From: Ovis canadensis
Taxonomy: Eukaryota > Chordata > Mammalia > Artiodactyla > Bovidae
Direction of reading: 5' to 3'
DNA length: 64,000 nucleotides
Assembly: GCF_042477335.2 (NCBI RefSeq)
Contig: NC_091264.1
Location: forward strand, 37,186,886-37,250,885
In this document: positions 10,036-21,121 of the stretch, piece by piece
Position numbering within the stretch: the stretch's first letter is position 1
Layout of the letters: each line of letters begins with the position of its first letter
The notes under the pieces: model-generated
Databases searched by the model: none
The model's input: only the letters and a program-made list of their open reading frames with translations
Told to the model about the DNA's origin: nothing
Translations under genes and position numbers: made by a program

Positions 10036-10737
10036 AAGAAGAGATAGGTAGTATCAACAATTTCTGTCACAAACTTAAAATTTGACTCAATGATTTAGTT
10101 GATATTTTCTCTCATAATTTACTGCACTTATTGGATCTTACCCCAGTAAGACCATAATCTCCTTCTGAGATCAAATCATGTTTTGATGTCCTGGTATTTC
10201 CTTCGCACATTAACAAAGACGTGGCCTTCTTAAAAAAGCTCAGTTAACTGTTGGTTGGCTAATTTTCTTGGAATATCACAGTATACTGTGATATTTTGAA
10301 GGCTTCAAAATACAAATATAACATGTAAAATATATTTTGAAGACTCCCAACTCCTTATTTATACCTCCAACCCATACACTCTCTAGAAAGTAATTTCTAT
10401 ATACAGTTGGGCATGTATTGAGTGGATCTGGGAGGAAGGTCCCAGCTATATTTATTCATATCTTTTCCTGAAAGCCAGCAGATTACATAAACTCTAGAAA
10501 AGTCCACAGCCATAATTCTAGTTGTTTATAATAGACAGTTTCTAATAACTGTTCATTCAAAATATAAATAAAAAACCAAAGCTCTTAGTTTGATCTCATG
10601 AAAAGCCAGAGTTAGAAATGACTTCAGCCTTCTGCTTTGTCTCAGAGAGTTTCACATACATTGAACGATTTACTTTTCAGATAGGTAAAGAATTTCAATA
10701 GGACACCCTGGAGAGGATGTCGAATCTTTGGTGCCTA
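10036..10737. other. Unique AT-rich sequence, no gene seen
   Basis: No coding, RNA or repeat signature was recognised. It would lie within the first intron of the left CRISP paralogue if the promoter candidate at 11 kb is correct. Confidence 0.35.
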
Positions 10738-10818
10738 GGTGTGTGCTATCTAAGTCGTTTCAGTTTTGTCGGGCTCCTTGCGACCCTATGGACCATAGCC
10801 CAGTTAGGTTCCTCTGTG
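10738..10818 (-). repeat. SINE fragment (Bov-tA type)
   Basis: Partial reverse copy with AAGTCGTTTCAG, TTGCGACCCTATGGACC and CCTCTGTG. The head is missing. Confidence 0.6.
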
Positions 10819-10988
10819 CTAGGCGCCGAGCAACAAAACTGACCCCACTTTCATCTGTTTGAACTGAAACAGCTCATGTACCACCCTGAGAAGAGGCGTG
10901 GAGGATGAGAAGACCCCTCACCCCTTCGAACTCATCCCACTTCCCAGCCCTGGGCATTTCCAGTTTTCCAGTCCACTCTAATTCTTAC

Positions 10989-11140
10989 CCTGGTTGGAGA
11001 GCCAAGATCTTCTGTTGCAGAGCGGCAGCCAGATACCCGCTGGCTCGCCCCTCCTGCCGCTGTTGTAAAATACCGCACCAGCCACGTGGGGGCGACGTCA
11101 CCAGGCTTTATGACCTTAGCGCAGTTACAGGCCAATTGAA
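10989..11140 (-). promoter_or_regulatory. Candidate CpG-rich promoter and first exon of the left CRISP paralogue
   Basis: This is a local island in AT-rich DNA, with about 15 CpG in 10,891-11,190. Read on the minus strand it has a CCAAT-type box (11,132-11,136, inverted), a CRE-like GACGTCAC (11,094-11,101), an E-box CACGTG (11,083-11,088) and a GC-box core (11,046-11,051). A strong splice donor follows at AACCAGG/GTAAGAAT, with the exon end at 10,989. No TATA box is seen. The donor points toward the leader exon at 6,201, 4.8 kb away on the same strand. Use as a promoter is inferred from site clustering only. A CRE would fit testis or epididymal expression of CRISP genes. Confidence 0.4.
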
Positions 11141-11359
11141 TTATTCGCTCAACTCCGTGGACTCCTTCCAGGGACGCACCGTGAAAACCCTACACATTTA
11201 CCATCATTACCATCACTTGATGAGGAAAAATAAATGTCTGCTCACACACCTAAACAGAACAGTAGGAGGAGGAGGAGGATGGAGATATGAGGATTCAAAA
11301 TGCCCAGAAGGTGGCTGAGAAAGGAGGCACTCCTTTCCAAACAGGATCTCCTGAATTAG

Positions 11360-11420
11360 CAGAATCTAGGTCGCAAAGAGTCAGACTGAGCGACTGAACT
11401 GAACTAAACTGAACTGAAAG
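11360..11420 (+). repeat. BovB 3'-end fragment
   Basis: A short tail piece contains GTCGCAAAGAGTCAGACTGA and repeats of ACTGAACTGA. Confidence 0.8.
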
Positions 11421-11743
11421 GGCTGATTGGAAAAGTCCATACATACTTGAGTTTGCTGTCCAATACCAGTGTACTGCCAACAATGCACTCAGATAAAATT
11501 GGCATTTTGATGGTTTGCTCACAAACATGTCGTGGTCTCACTCCTCTTTTTCCCTTCCACAACAATTTTGTGATCTAGAAATTCAAGTCTTGGGAAAATG
11601 CCCAGAAGTCCTGATCCAAGGCTGCAGGCTTCAAGTTCAGCAGTCACTGGTTGAGCCTATCCTCATTGAGGGATGATGAGTAATAGATGATTTACTTCTA
11701 TGCTTAGTTTTCAAGACTTAAAGGAATGAATTAGCTCCTTATC

Positions 11744-12201
11744 TTCAGTTCAGTTCAGTTGCTCAGTCGTGTCTGACTCTTTGCAACCCCGTGGACTGCA
11801 ATATGCCAGGCCTCCCTGTCCATCACCAACTCCCGGAGTTTACTCAAACTCATATCCATTGAGTCAGTGATGCCATCCAACCATCTCATCCTCTGTTGTC
11901 CCCTTCTTCTCCCACCTTCAATCTTTCCCAGCATCAGGGTCTTTTCAAATGAGTCAGTTCTTCATACCAGTTACCCAAAGTATTGAAGTTTCAACTTCAG
12001 CATCAGTTCTTCCAATGAAAAATCAGGACTGATTACCTTTAGGATGGACTGGTTGGATCTCCTTGCAGTCCAAGGGACTCTCAAGAGTCTTCTCCAACAC
12101 CACAGTTCAAAAGCATCAATTCTGCACTCAGCTTTCTTTATAGTCCAACTCTCACATCCATACATGACCACTGGGAAAACCATAGCTTTGACTAGAAGGT
12201 T
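11744..12201 (-). mobile_element. BovB LINE 3' fragment
   Basis: Reverse-orientation 3' end from TTCAGTTCAGTTGCTCAGTC. Minus-strand coding remnants include [15 protein letters not shown] and [12 protein letters not shown]. Confidence 0.92.
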
Positions 12202-12565
12202 AAGATCCATCATACAGTAGCTCTCTGTACTCCATACAAAGAGGCTTGCCATTTCCCATTCCCACCCTTAGACTCCTGTAGGAACAACTACAGCTATGAC
12301 TGCCACACGCCCTGATGCTGAGAGCCTTTTTCCCTCGGCAATGTAAAAATTCCAGGTGGCCAACACACAGGTGCTATTTTCTTTCTCCTTTACCACTGTT
12401 TTAGTTCAAGTACCACTAACCAAAAGGATCTTGGAATTTAGAAGTTTTCCTAGACTGCTTTACTCTTACGGTTACGTTCAGGCACAGGTAACTCCTGACA
12501 GTTACCCAGAAATCCATCCACAGTTCTCTGTTTTTCACTACTATCACCACGTTTTCATTTGTGTG
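12202..12565. other. Unassigned sequence
   Basis: No gene was recognised. The stretch is less AT-rich than its surroundings and could be part of an old repeat. Confidence 0.3.
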
Positions 12566-12783
12566 CATGTGTGCCAAGTCTCTTCAGTCGTGTCCGATTC
12601 TGTGCATCCCTATGGACTGCAGCCTGCCAGGCTCCTCTGTCCATGGGACTCTCCAGATGAGGATACTAGAGAGGGTTGCCATGCCCTCCTCCAGGAATCT
12701 TCCCAACCCAGGGCTCGAACCCACGTCTCATATTTCCTGCATTGGCAGGCAGGCTCTTTAACACTAGTACCACCCAGGAAGCT
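12566..12783 (-). repeat. Bov-tA-type SINE
   Basis: Reverse copy from AAGTCTCTTCAGTCGTGTCC to CTAGTACCACCCAGGAAGC. Confidence 0.88.
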
Positions 12784-12894
12784 GTTTTCATTTGTATCTT
12801 ACTTTAATTACTAATTTAACATTTCAAATACTTATAGCCACAAAATAGCTGCTCAACTTTTAATAAATAAAATTGCTCAGAACTTTGGTTCTTT

Positions 12895-13189
12895 TGTATA
12901 GAACGGACTTTTGGACTCTGTGGGAGAGGGAGAGGGTGGGATGATTTGGGAGAATGACATTGAAACATGTATACTATCATGTAAGAAACGAATCGCCAAT
13001 CTATGTTTGATACAGGATACAGGAGGCTTGGGGCTGGTGCACGGGGATGATCCAGAGAGATGATATGGGGTGGGAGGGGGGTTCAGGATTGGGAACTCAT
13101 GTACACCTGTGGCAGATTCATGTCAATGTATGGCAAAACCAATACAGTATTGTAAAGTAAAATAAAGTAAAAATTAAAATTAAAAAATA
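12895..13189 (+). mobile_element. L1 3' UTR end (artiodactyl L1)
   Basis: It carries the GAGAGGGAGAGGGTGGGATG block, the CGAATCGCCAATCTATG stretch, a G-rich tract and an A-rich tail (AAAATAAAGTAAAAATTAAA). The reverse complement of the same block appears in the L1 at 15.9-16.2 kb. Confidence 0.85.
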
Positions 13190-13478
13190 AAAATATTTTA
13201 TTTATTAATTTTTTTTGGCTGCACTGGGTCTTCCTTGCTGCTTATAGCTTTCTCTAATTTCAAGGAAGGGGGACTATTCTTCACTGGGGTGCATGAACTT
13301 CTTAATGCTGAACTTCCCTTGTTGTGGGGCACAGACTCTAGGTCCGTGAGTTTCAGTAGTTGTGGTGCAGGGGCCTAGCTGCCCTGTGGCATGTGAAATC
13401 TTCCTGGACCAGGGATGGAACCCACGTCCCCTGCATTGGAAGGCAGATTCTTAACCACTGGATCACCAGGGAAGTCCT
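13190..13478 (-). repeat. CHR-type tRNA-derived SINE, longer variant
   Basis: Reverse copy running from an A/T-rich tail through TTTGGCTGCACTGGGTCTTC to ACCACTGGATCACCAGGGAA. It is longer than the usual copies because of extra internal sequence. Confidence 0.75.
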
Positions 13479-14099
13479 GGTTCTTTTTTTAGTGCAAAGC
13501 AACACATTGTTATCTAATGATAATCTATAATTACTGTGAATAGCCTGTTTTTCATTCTTGGAGACACTATACCTGTAATTATTATTTGTTCCCATAGATG
13601 ATGTCAGAATGAGAGCAGCTTGAGTGTTGCATTGATAGATGCTGTCAGTAAGCATGTATTGAGACATGATGTCTCTCTTGGTTATTGCTGTATTTCCAAA
13701 GCTTAACACACAGGATCAGTTACCTAGGTGGTAGTGTAAATATTTGTAGAGTGAATAAATATTGACCTAGATACTTAGGGAGTGCAGAGAGAAGGACACA
13801 TCATGATATTTTTTTTCTGAGACTTATAGTATTGAGTGAAAGATACACATTACCAGGTGGTATAGTTTGGTGTCAAGTGATTGGGACAAAGAATATATAT
13901 GGTAATCGGGAGTTCTGTGCCTTGAAATTATCTGGGTAAAAGATAGATGGTGGAAGTGACATCTGAGCTGCTTTGAAAAATATATATCACTTGATCAGAA
14001 AGAAGAAAAGTTTGTAACGCTTGGTTGGAAGAACAGAAATTTAAATATGCATCAAAAGCCATATTTATCAGAATGATAGGCTGTTGAAAATATTGGGGG
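13479..14099. other. Unique sequence, no gene seen
   Basis: No splice-bounded open frame or RNA gene was recognised. Confidence 0.35.
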
Positions 14100-14292
14100 A
14101 AGTAAAAGTCGCTCAGTCATGTAAGACTCTTTGTGACCTCATGGCCTATACAGTCCATGGAATTCTCCAGGCCAGAATACTGGAGTGGGTAGCCTTTCCT
14201 TTCTCCAGGGGATCTTCCCAACCCAGGAATCAAACTGGGGTCTCCTGCACTGCAGACAGATTCTTTACCATCTGAGCCATCAGGGAAGCCCT
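14100..14292 (-). repeat. Bov-tA-type SINE
   Basis: Reverse copy from AAAGTCGCTCAGTCATGTAA to GAGCCATCAGGGAAGCC. Confidence 0.9.
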
Positions 14293-15774
14293 CTGTTGGG
14301 GGAAATGTATAGAAGTCTAAGTAGAGTAGCTTCTTTGCATAACACAGGAAAGCTGATGTTTAGAGATGGGGGAAATTATATGATTCAATGTTGTTTTGTG
14401 AAAGCTACCTGATATCACTGTGCCAGGCGATTTACAGAGCTGAGAAGTTGGTGACAGGGAACACAGAAGCGTGGTGACAATTTCTCTTTTTAGAGCAGTA
14501 GAAATAGAACAAAAGGTTGGGATGTGAGGAGATGATAAAGCAGTGTTGATGATTAATTTGGTATAAGGGCAAATCCAGAACAGAATAGAGCTTTCCAGTG
14601 TTAAGTCTCTACTTGTTTGAGTGCAGAATAGAAAGCACATCTCTGTTACTGAGACAGTACAAAGCACTTCTAAATATTCCTGTGAAACCATAAGTTAGCA
14701 GCTTTGAAAGGAACAGTGTTAAAAGTGCCTGAGAGTTGGGAGGACTCGGTTCTTGCATGGATTCTGATGAGAAATCTATTCAATTCTTATTCTGTTCCTC
14801 TCCATGTAAGATGCTCTCCTTCTCATTATCATGTGACCTTGCTAAACTCCCTTATTAATTCTTTGTAATATATTCTTGTGGATCTTTACAAAAAAGATTA
14901 ATGTGCAAAGAAAGTCAGTTTCTACCTTTCTAAGCCACATGCCTTTCATTTCTTCCCTTTACCTTACAAGTTTACATTAGCTGTAAACTTAAAACGTGGA
15001 CAGAGTGGGGCAAGCTGATATCCTTGCTCTGTTCTTGACAGTAGACCTCAGATCAAAAGGCACTATAACGATGTTTTCACCCATAAAATGATATAATGAG
15101 AAAGCATTCATCACTCAGTATAAAGTTAGAGGACTTTGTAAGGTGTTCCTCTTTAAAGTGAGGAAGTTACCTTCTTATTGTTGGTTTTCTGAAAATTGTT
15201 TTCATTAAAGTTTGCTGAATTTTGTCAAGTGTATTTGGGGCATCTTTTGTGATGATCATATGATGTATTTATTTTCTTAATATGGTATTGCACATTAATT
15301 GACTTTTTAATGTTGAAACAACCTTTTATTCCTGGGATAACCTCATTTTCTCATGGTGAATGATCTTATATGTTACACTTATATTCATGAACAATAATAG
15401 ACTGCAGTTTTCTTTTCTTGTGATGTCTTTGTCTGGCTTTGGCATAGGGTAATAATAACCTGAGTTGGGAATAGTTCTCTTGGGGTTTCTGTCATGATTT
15501 AAATAAACCTATCTTGAAATTGTACAATATACATGGTAGACACACATGTAGGTATAATATACATCTATAATCTAGTGTAATTTAACTTAATCTCATTTAG
15601 TCAATAATCTCTTAACTCATTTCTTGCTTCTACTCTGATCCGCTTACAACATGCATTTCATCATCTCACTGTCTTCAGTATACTCTCATAGCCTGCCATC
15701 TTGTAATAAAATATCAATTATTTACTTGCCCCAGAAGGCACCCTTTGACTGAGTTTCTGTCTCTGACCCCCTTT
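14293..15774. other. Unique or anciently repetitive AT-rich DNA
   Basis: No coding exon was recognised. The stretch ending at 15,774 contains the first copy of the target-site sequence CTCTGACCCCCTT (15,761-15,773) used by the SINE that follows. Confidence 0.35.
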
Positions 15775-15890
15775 ATTTAATTTTGGCCACCCTGTGCAAC
15801 ATGTGTGATCTTAGTCCCCTGATCAGGGATCGAACCCATGCCCCTTGCAGTGAACTGTAGAGTCTTAATTACTGGCCTGCCAGGGAAGTC
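15775..15890 (-). repeat. CHR-type SINE with target-site duplications
   Basis: Reverse copy containing GATCAGGGATCGAACCCATG and CTGGCCTGCCAGGGAAGTC. It is flanked by CTCTGACCCCCTT at 15,761-15,773 and 15,891-15,903, which are its target-site duplications. Confidence 0.85.
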
Positions 15891-15900
15891 CTCTGACCCC

Positions 15901-17760
15901 CTTTTTTTTTTTAAATTTTTTTATTTTTTTTAATTTTTAGTTTTTTATTTTTTAAATTTTAAAATCTTTAATTCTTACATGCATTCCCAAACATGAACCC
16001 CCCTCCCACCTCCCTCCCCAGAACATCTTTCTGGGTCATCCCCATGCACCAGCCCCAAGCATGCTGCATCCTGCGTCAGACATAGACTGGCGATTCAATT
16101 CACATGATAGTATACATGTTAGAATGTCATTCTCCCAAATCATCCCACCCTCTCCCTCTCCCTCTGAGTCCAAAAGTCCGTTATACACATCTGTGTCTCT
16201 TTCCCTGTCTTGCATACAGGGTCGTCATTGCCATCTTCCTAAATTCCATATATATGTGTTAGTATACTGTATTGGTGTTTTTCTTTCTGGCTTACTTCAC
16301 TCTGTATAATCGGCTCCAGTTTCATCCATCTCATCAGAACTGATTCAAATGAATTCTTTTTAACGGCTGAGTAATACTCCATTGTGTATATGTACCACAG
16401 CTTTCTTATCCATTCATCTGCTGATGGACATCTAGGTTGTTTCCATGTCCTGGCTATTATAAACAGTGCTGCAATGAACATTGGGGTACATGTGTCTCTT
16501 TCAATTCTGGTTTCCTCGGTGTGTATGCCCAGAAGTGGGATTGCTGGGTCATAAGGTAGTTCTATTTGCAATTTTTTAAGGAATCTCCACACTGTTCTCC
16601 ATAGTGGCTGTACTAGTTTGCATTCCCACCAACAGTGTAGGAGGGTTCCCTTTTCTCCACACCCTCTCCAGCATTTTTTGCTTGCAGATTTTTGGATCGC
16701 AGCCATTCTGACTGGTGTGAAGTGGTACCTCATTGTGGTTTTGATTCGCATTTCTCTAATAATGAGTGATGTTGAGCATCTTTTCATGTGTTTGTTAGCC
16801 ATCCATATGTCTTCTTTGGAGAAATGTCTATTTAGTTCTTTGGCCCATTTTTTGATTGGGTCGTTTATTTTTCTGGAGTTGAACTGTAAAGACCTATATA
16901 TAGAAAACTATAAAACACTGATGAAAGAAATCAAAGAGGACACTAATAGATGGAGAAATATACCATGTTCATGGATTGGAAGAATCAATATAGTGAAAAT
17001 GAGTATACTACCCAAAGCAATTTACAAATTCAATGCAATCCCTATCAAGCTACCAGCCACATTTTTCACAGAACTAGAACAAATAATTTCAAGCTTTGTA
17101 TGGAAATACAAAAAACCTCGAATAGCCAAAGCAATCTTGAGAAAGAAGAATGGAACTGGAGGAATCAACTTGCCTGATTTCAGGCTCTACTACAAAGCCA
17201 CAGTCATCAAAACAGTATGGTACTGGCACAAAGACAGACATATAGATCAATGGAACAAAATAGAAAGCCCAGAGATAAATCCACACACATATGGACACCT
17301 TATCTTTGACAAAGGAGGCAAGAATATACAATGGAGTAAAGACAATCTCTTTAACAAGTGGTGCTGGGAAAACTGGTCAACCACTTGTAAAAGAATGAAA
17401 CTAGATCACTTTCTAACACCGCACACAAAAATAAACTCAAAATGGATTAAAGATCTAAATGTAAGATCAGAAACTATAAAACTCCTAGAGGAGAACATAG
17501 GCAAAACACTCTCAGACATAAATCACAGCAGGATCCTCTATGATCCACCTCCCAGAATGCTGGAAATAAAAGCAAAAATAAACAAATGGGATCTAATTAA
17601 AATTAAAAGCTTCTGCACAACAAAGGAAAATATAAGCAAGGTGAAAAGACAGCCATCTGAATGGGAGAAAATAATAGCAAATGAAGCAACTGACAAACAA
17701 CTAATCTCAAAAATATACAAGCAACTTATGCAGCTCAACTCCAGAAAAATAAATGACCCC
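15901..17760. mobile_element. L1 with 5' inversion (twin-priming product)
   Basis: From 15,901 (poly-T, i.e. the poly-A tail reversed) to about 16,885 the L1 3' end reads on the minus strand. It encodes the ORF2 C-terminus (16,239-16,885; includes [17 protein letters not shown]). From about 16,886 to 17,760 an upstream part of ORF2 reads on the plus strand ([23 protein letters not shown]). Both halves reach the same ORF2 point, near N-S-R-K-I-N-D-P. Right flank TGACCCCCTTTT at 17,754-17,765 matches the left target sequence. The 393-codon open frame across the join is not a host gene. Confidence 0.92.
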
Positions 17761-17765
17761 CTTTT

Positions 17766-19020
17766 AAAAATCATCTTTACCTTGCTCATTCTGCTCTAGC
17801 TATTCTAGGCTCCTTGTCTTTTCTCAAATATGCCAAGTTTTTTCCTCGGTCAACACCTTTGTACTTCCCATTCTCCTTGCTCGAAAGTTTTCTCAATCGA
17901 ATCATTTTATTGGTGGTTCTCTCACTTCTATTACTTTTTCAACCCAGTGCTATTATCTCAGAGAGGACTTACCTGACTATCCTATTTAAATAAACACTTT
18001 CCCTAGAGCCAATCTTCATGATACTCTATTCTCTTGCCCATTTTAGTTCATTGCACTTATCACTTCCAACATTATATTAAGTATCTAATTGCAAAATAGT
18101 TTTCCGTCTCTCTCTCCTATTTGAATGTGAAATCCATGAAGTTTGGAACTTAATCTGTCTAGTTTGTCACTTTGTTTCAAAGTACCTTATTAAATACCTG
18201 AGCCATAACTGTTTCAACAAGTATTTGTTGAACACAGGATTTAATGAAGACACATTCTAGTGATTACTATGAAAAATGCAGGGACTCGTGTGAGAAAATG
18301 AGGGGCGTTCTTCAGATTATTTACACCAAGGAATCTCTTGGATGAAATGACATTTCATAGGAAGGAGCTGTTCTGGCAAATAATCAAGTGGTGACTTCTA
18401 GACAAAGCTAATAGCATATAAAGTGCCTTAAGGTCAGAAAGAGCTTGAGATGCTTAAGAGAATTTAATGGGACCATTGTACTTGGAGCATAAGAAATAAG
18501 GTGGCAAGCAGAATGAATTAACTGTTAGAAAGCGAGTATAAAGAAGATCGTTCAGCTTCTTACATACCAGTTTAAGAGTATGAATATTTTCCTAAGTATT
18601 TGAGACGTCTATAAAAAGGTTTTGAAAGTTGATTAATCTGGAAGTCTATTACTTTAGAGATAAAGAAATGTGCTGCCAAGCAGCATCAGGGGACTGCCTT
18701 AGTGACCTTGAGGTCTCCATGCTGCCCCTTGGATTTATGGCCATGCCTATCCTTGAAATAATAAGTGAAGCTTGACACTGGATAAACCAGTGAGTCTGAT
18801 TTGACATTCCAATCATCTGCGGTATCTGAAAGGCCCATGGGAAAAAAGATCGTTTAACAATGGAATAGAGGAACTGAAACCTGATTGCTGGTGGTAGGAG
18901 CAAGGAGTAGGGTGGCAGGGCGGGGGAAGTCCAAGAAAGAAAAACCAGATTATCTGGAGGAAAAGTATGAAGTGTCATGGAACCAAGGAATAAAGAATTT
19001 TGTAATGCACCTTTTATTAT
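17766..19020. other. Intergenic unique or old repeat DNA
   Basis: No exon with CRISP similarity or other recognisable coding content was found on either strand. Confidence 0.35.
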
Positions 19021-19208
19021 GGCTCAGATAGCAAAGAATCTGCCTGCAATATAGGAGACTCATGTTCAGTCTCTGGGTCAGGAAGATCCCCCGGAGAAGG
19101 GAATGGCTACCCACTCCAATATTCTTGCCTGGAGAATCCCACGGACAGAGGAGCTTGGCAGGCTACAGTCCATGGGGTCGCAAAGAGTTTGACATGACTG
19201 AGTAACTA
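19021..19208 (+). repeat. Bov-tA-type SINE
   Basis: Forward copy from ATGGCTCAGATAGCAAAGAA to GTTTGACATGACTGAGTAAC. The first few bases of the head are lost. Confidence 0.88.
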
Positions 19209-19224
19209 AAGTTTTTATTTTGGA

Positions 19225-19780
19225 GTATTTTTAGGTTTACAGAAATTTAGCTAATATAGTACAGAGAATTCCGATACATTCTCTACCCAGTTACAGTTTC
19301 CCCTAAAATTAACATTTTACATCTCTCTGGTACATTGATCAAGACTAAGAAATCAACACTGTTGTTAAAAATACCGTGGATATTTTTCAGATTTCATCAA
19401 TTTTCCGTTAATGTCCTCCTTCTGCTCCAGGATCTGATACAAGGTACCACATTGTATTTAGTTGTTCTGTCTCCTTATTCTCCTCTGGTCTGTAATGTTT
19501 TCTCAGAATTTCCTTATTGCTCATGATTTTGACAGCTTTGAGTCCTGATCAGGGTATTTTCTATTTAGGTTTCCCTGATGTTTTATTGCATAGTAAGACT
19601 AGAGTTGCAAAGAGTACCACAGAAGTGATATCTCTTTTAATTATGTCATATACGATGGTATGTGAATCCACATGGCTCATTACTGAGTCAGTAATGATGT
19701 GGAATTTTGATCACTTAGTTAAGATGTTATTTGCCAGATTTTTCCCACTGTTCATACCTTCCGCTGTGGAAGTGAGTCCC
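19225..19780 (-). repeat. Old L1 fragment (L1M-like), probable
   Basis: Blocks such as GGTTTACAGAAATTTAG and TTCTCTACCCAGTTACAGTTTC are typical of diverged mammalian L1 3' regions in reverse. The family name cannot be fixed by eye. Confidence 0.45.
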
Positions 19781-19830
19781 TAAGTTCAGCACAGACTCAA
19801 TAGCGAGTGGACAAAGTTCTACCTCCTGAA

Positions 19831-19881
19831 GGAAGGTATATTCAAAAGGGAGGTATATTCAAAAGGAAGGTATATTCAAAA
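19831..19881 (+). repeat. Three-copy 17-bp tandem repeat
   Basis: The unit GGAAGGTATATTCAAAA occurs three times in a row; the middle copy differs by one base. It is a small minisatellite and a likely length polymorphism. Confidence 0.9.
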
Positions 19882-20509
19882 TATATTATTTTGAATTTTT
19901 CTTTAAGGAAGATTTGTCTAAAAGAAGAGAGACTTTAAAAGGAAGGCGTGGTCATAGTCTACTGTGCAATTTATGCAGATGAAGACCCAAAAGTCTTCAC
20001 TGATTTTGGCCAAATGAAGATGGAGGCTACCTTAGGAAGAATGATTTGAATTTAATTGTAAAAATGGGAGACATCAGTGGGAAGAGCATGGCTGGGAGAG
20101 GAAGAATTAAAGATAGCATATGTATCTTTGAAGATGTTTAGCTATAAAGTGCGACTGGGAACGAGGACTGTAGTTCAGGATTCATGAGACAATGATATTA
20201 CATTCTGACCTTTTCATACATCTTGTTCTAGAAATATGATTCTCAATTTCTTTCTTTCTTTCACATTCCCAGCATGGGGTTACCCTCAAGCCAAGGGCCC
20301 CAAGCCAGGATTTGAGAGATGGAGGAGAAGTGGGAAGCCTTGGCGCCGGGGAGAACGCCCCTAGACTGGCAGGCAAGGTGGTCTGGGCATTGCCTGTAGG
20401 AGCTGAAAAGTGAGTTCTAAATCAGAGCTTCCTCTGTCCCATCTCCCAGGCCTTGGGGATCCCAAGTTTTCTGATATAACTCTTTACCTCCTCCTCAGGT
20501 TGTTTTGAG

Positions 20510-20665
20510 GTATAATTGATGTACAATATTATATGTTTCAGGGGTACAACATAGTGATTTGCAATTTTAAAGGTTATACTCCATTTATAGTTATTATAGA
20601 ATATTGGCTACATGCCCTGTGCCATACAGAATATCCTTATAGCTTGTTTATTTTATACATGATTC
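20510..20665 (-). repeat. Old L1 3' fragment
   Basis: GAGGTATAATTGATGTACAA is the reverse of a common L1M 3' UTR motif. On the minus strand it supplies an AATAAA (20,646-20,651) that could serve as a poly(A) signal for the CRISP gene. Confidence 0.5.
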
Positions 20666-20993
20666 TCAATTTCAGTTCAAATTTCTAGTGATCATATTTG
20701 TAAGAGAATACAGCTTTCAGAATCTTCAACTTGATTAAATTCAGTTAAATTTACATCACCCAGTCTATATCAAAATCCAAAGTTGTTATCATAGATTAGG
20801 TTACATTAAATTATTTTTTGTACGAAAAAAAATTTCTGTAAAATAAAAAGCAGATCTAGGAGAAAAAGACTCATTACTACTTGAAATCAAATTTGTAGCT
20901 AACATGTCTGTGATTTCCTTGTTAGTAAATATCAAATCTGAGAAGATGATGCAGCCTTCCATCATGTAGCCCTGCTTGGTCAGTACTGGGAAT

Positions 20994-21121
20994 TTAATAA
21001 ATTTTGCCTTGACAGTTGCAGGCAGCCTTGCAATTGGTCTTCACAAAATCAGAGGCACAGGTCCATGTTTCCTTTAAAGATGCACAGTTAGAATAGGTAT
21101 CTTCGTATTCACAACTATTGG
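20994..21121 (-). CDS. CRISP3: CRISP exon 8: ICR (CRD) domain and stop
   Basis: The acceptor TTGCTTTTATTCCAG precedes the exon. Two bases complete the Thr codon begun in exon 7, then 41 codons encode the ion-channel-regulatory domain with six cysteines (N-S-C-E-Y-E-D at its start, A-C-N-C-Q-G-K-I-Y at its end), then TAA. The same minus-strand frame runs open into the intron up to 21,239, but that part is not exonic. An ATTAAA overlaps the stop. The next AATAAA on this strand is at 20,646-20,651. Confidence 0.95.

Noticed and set aside
10905-11318. A 137-codon plus-strand frame in CpG-rich DNA.
   Set aside because: No family resemblance and low-complexity ends (His- and Gly-rich). Better explained by GC-rich non-coding promoter-like DNA.
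16618-17799. A 393-codon plus-strand frame, the longest in the window.
   Set aside because: It runs through an L1 inversion: the first part is antisense of ORF2 and the rest is ORF2 sense. It is not a host gene.
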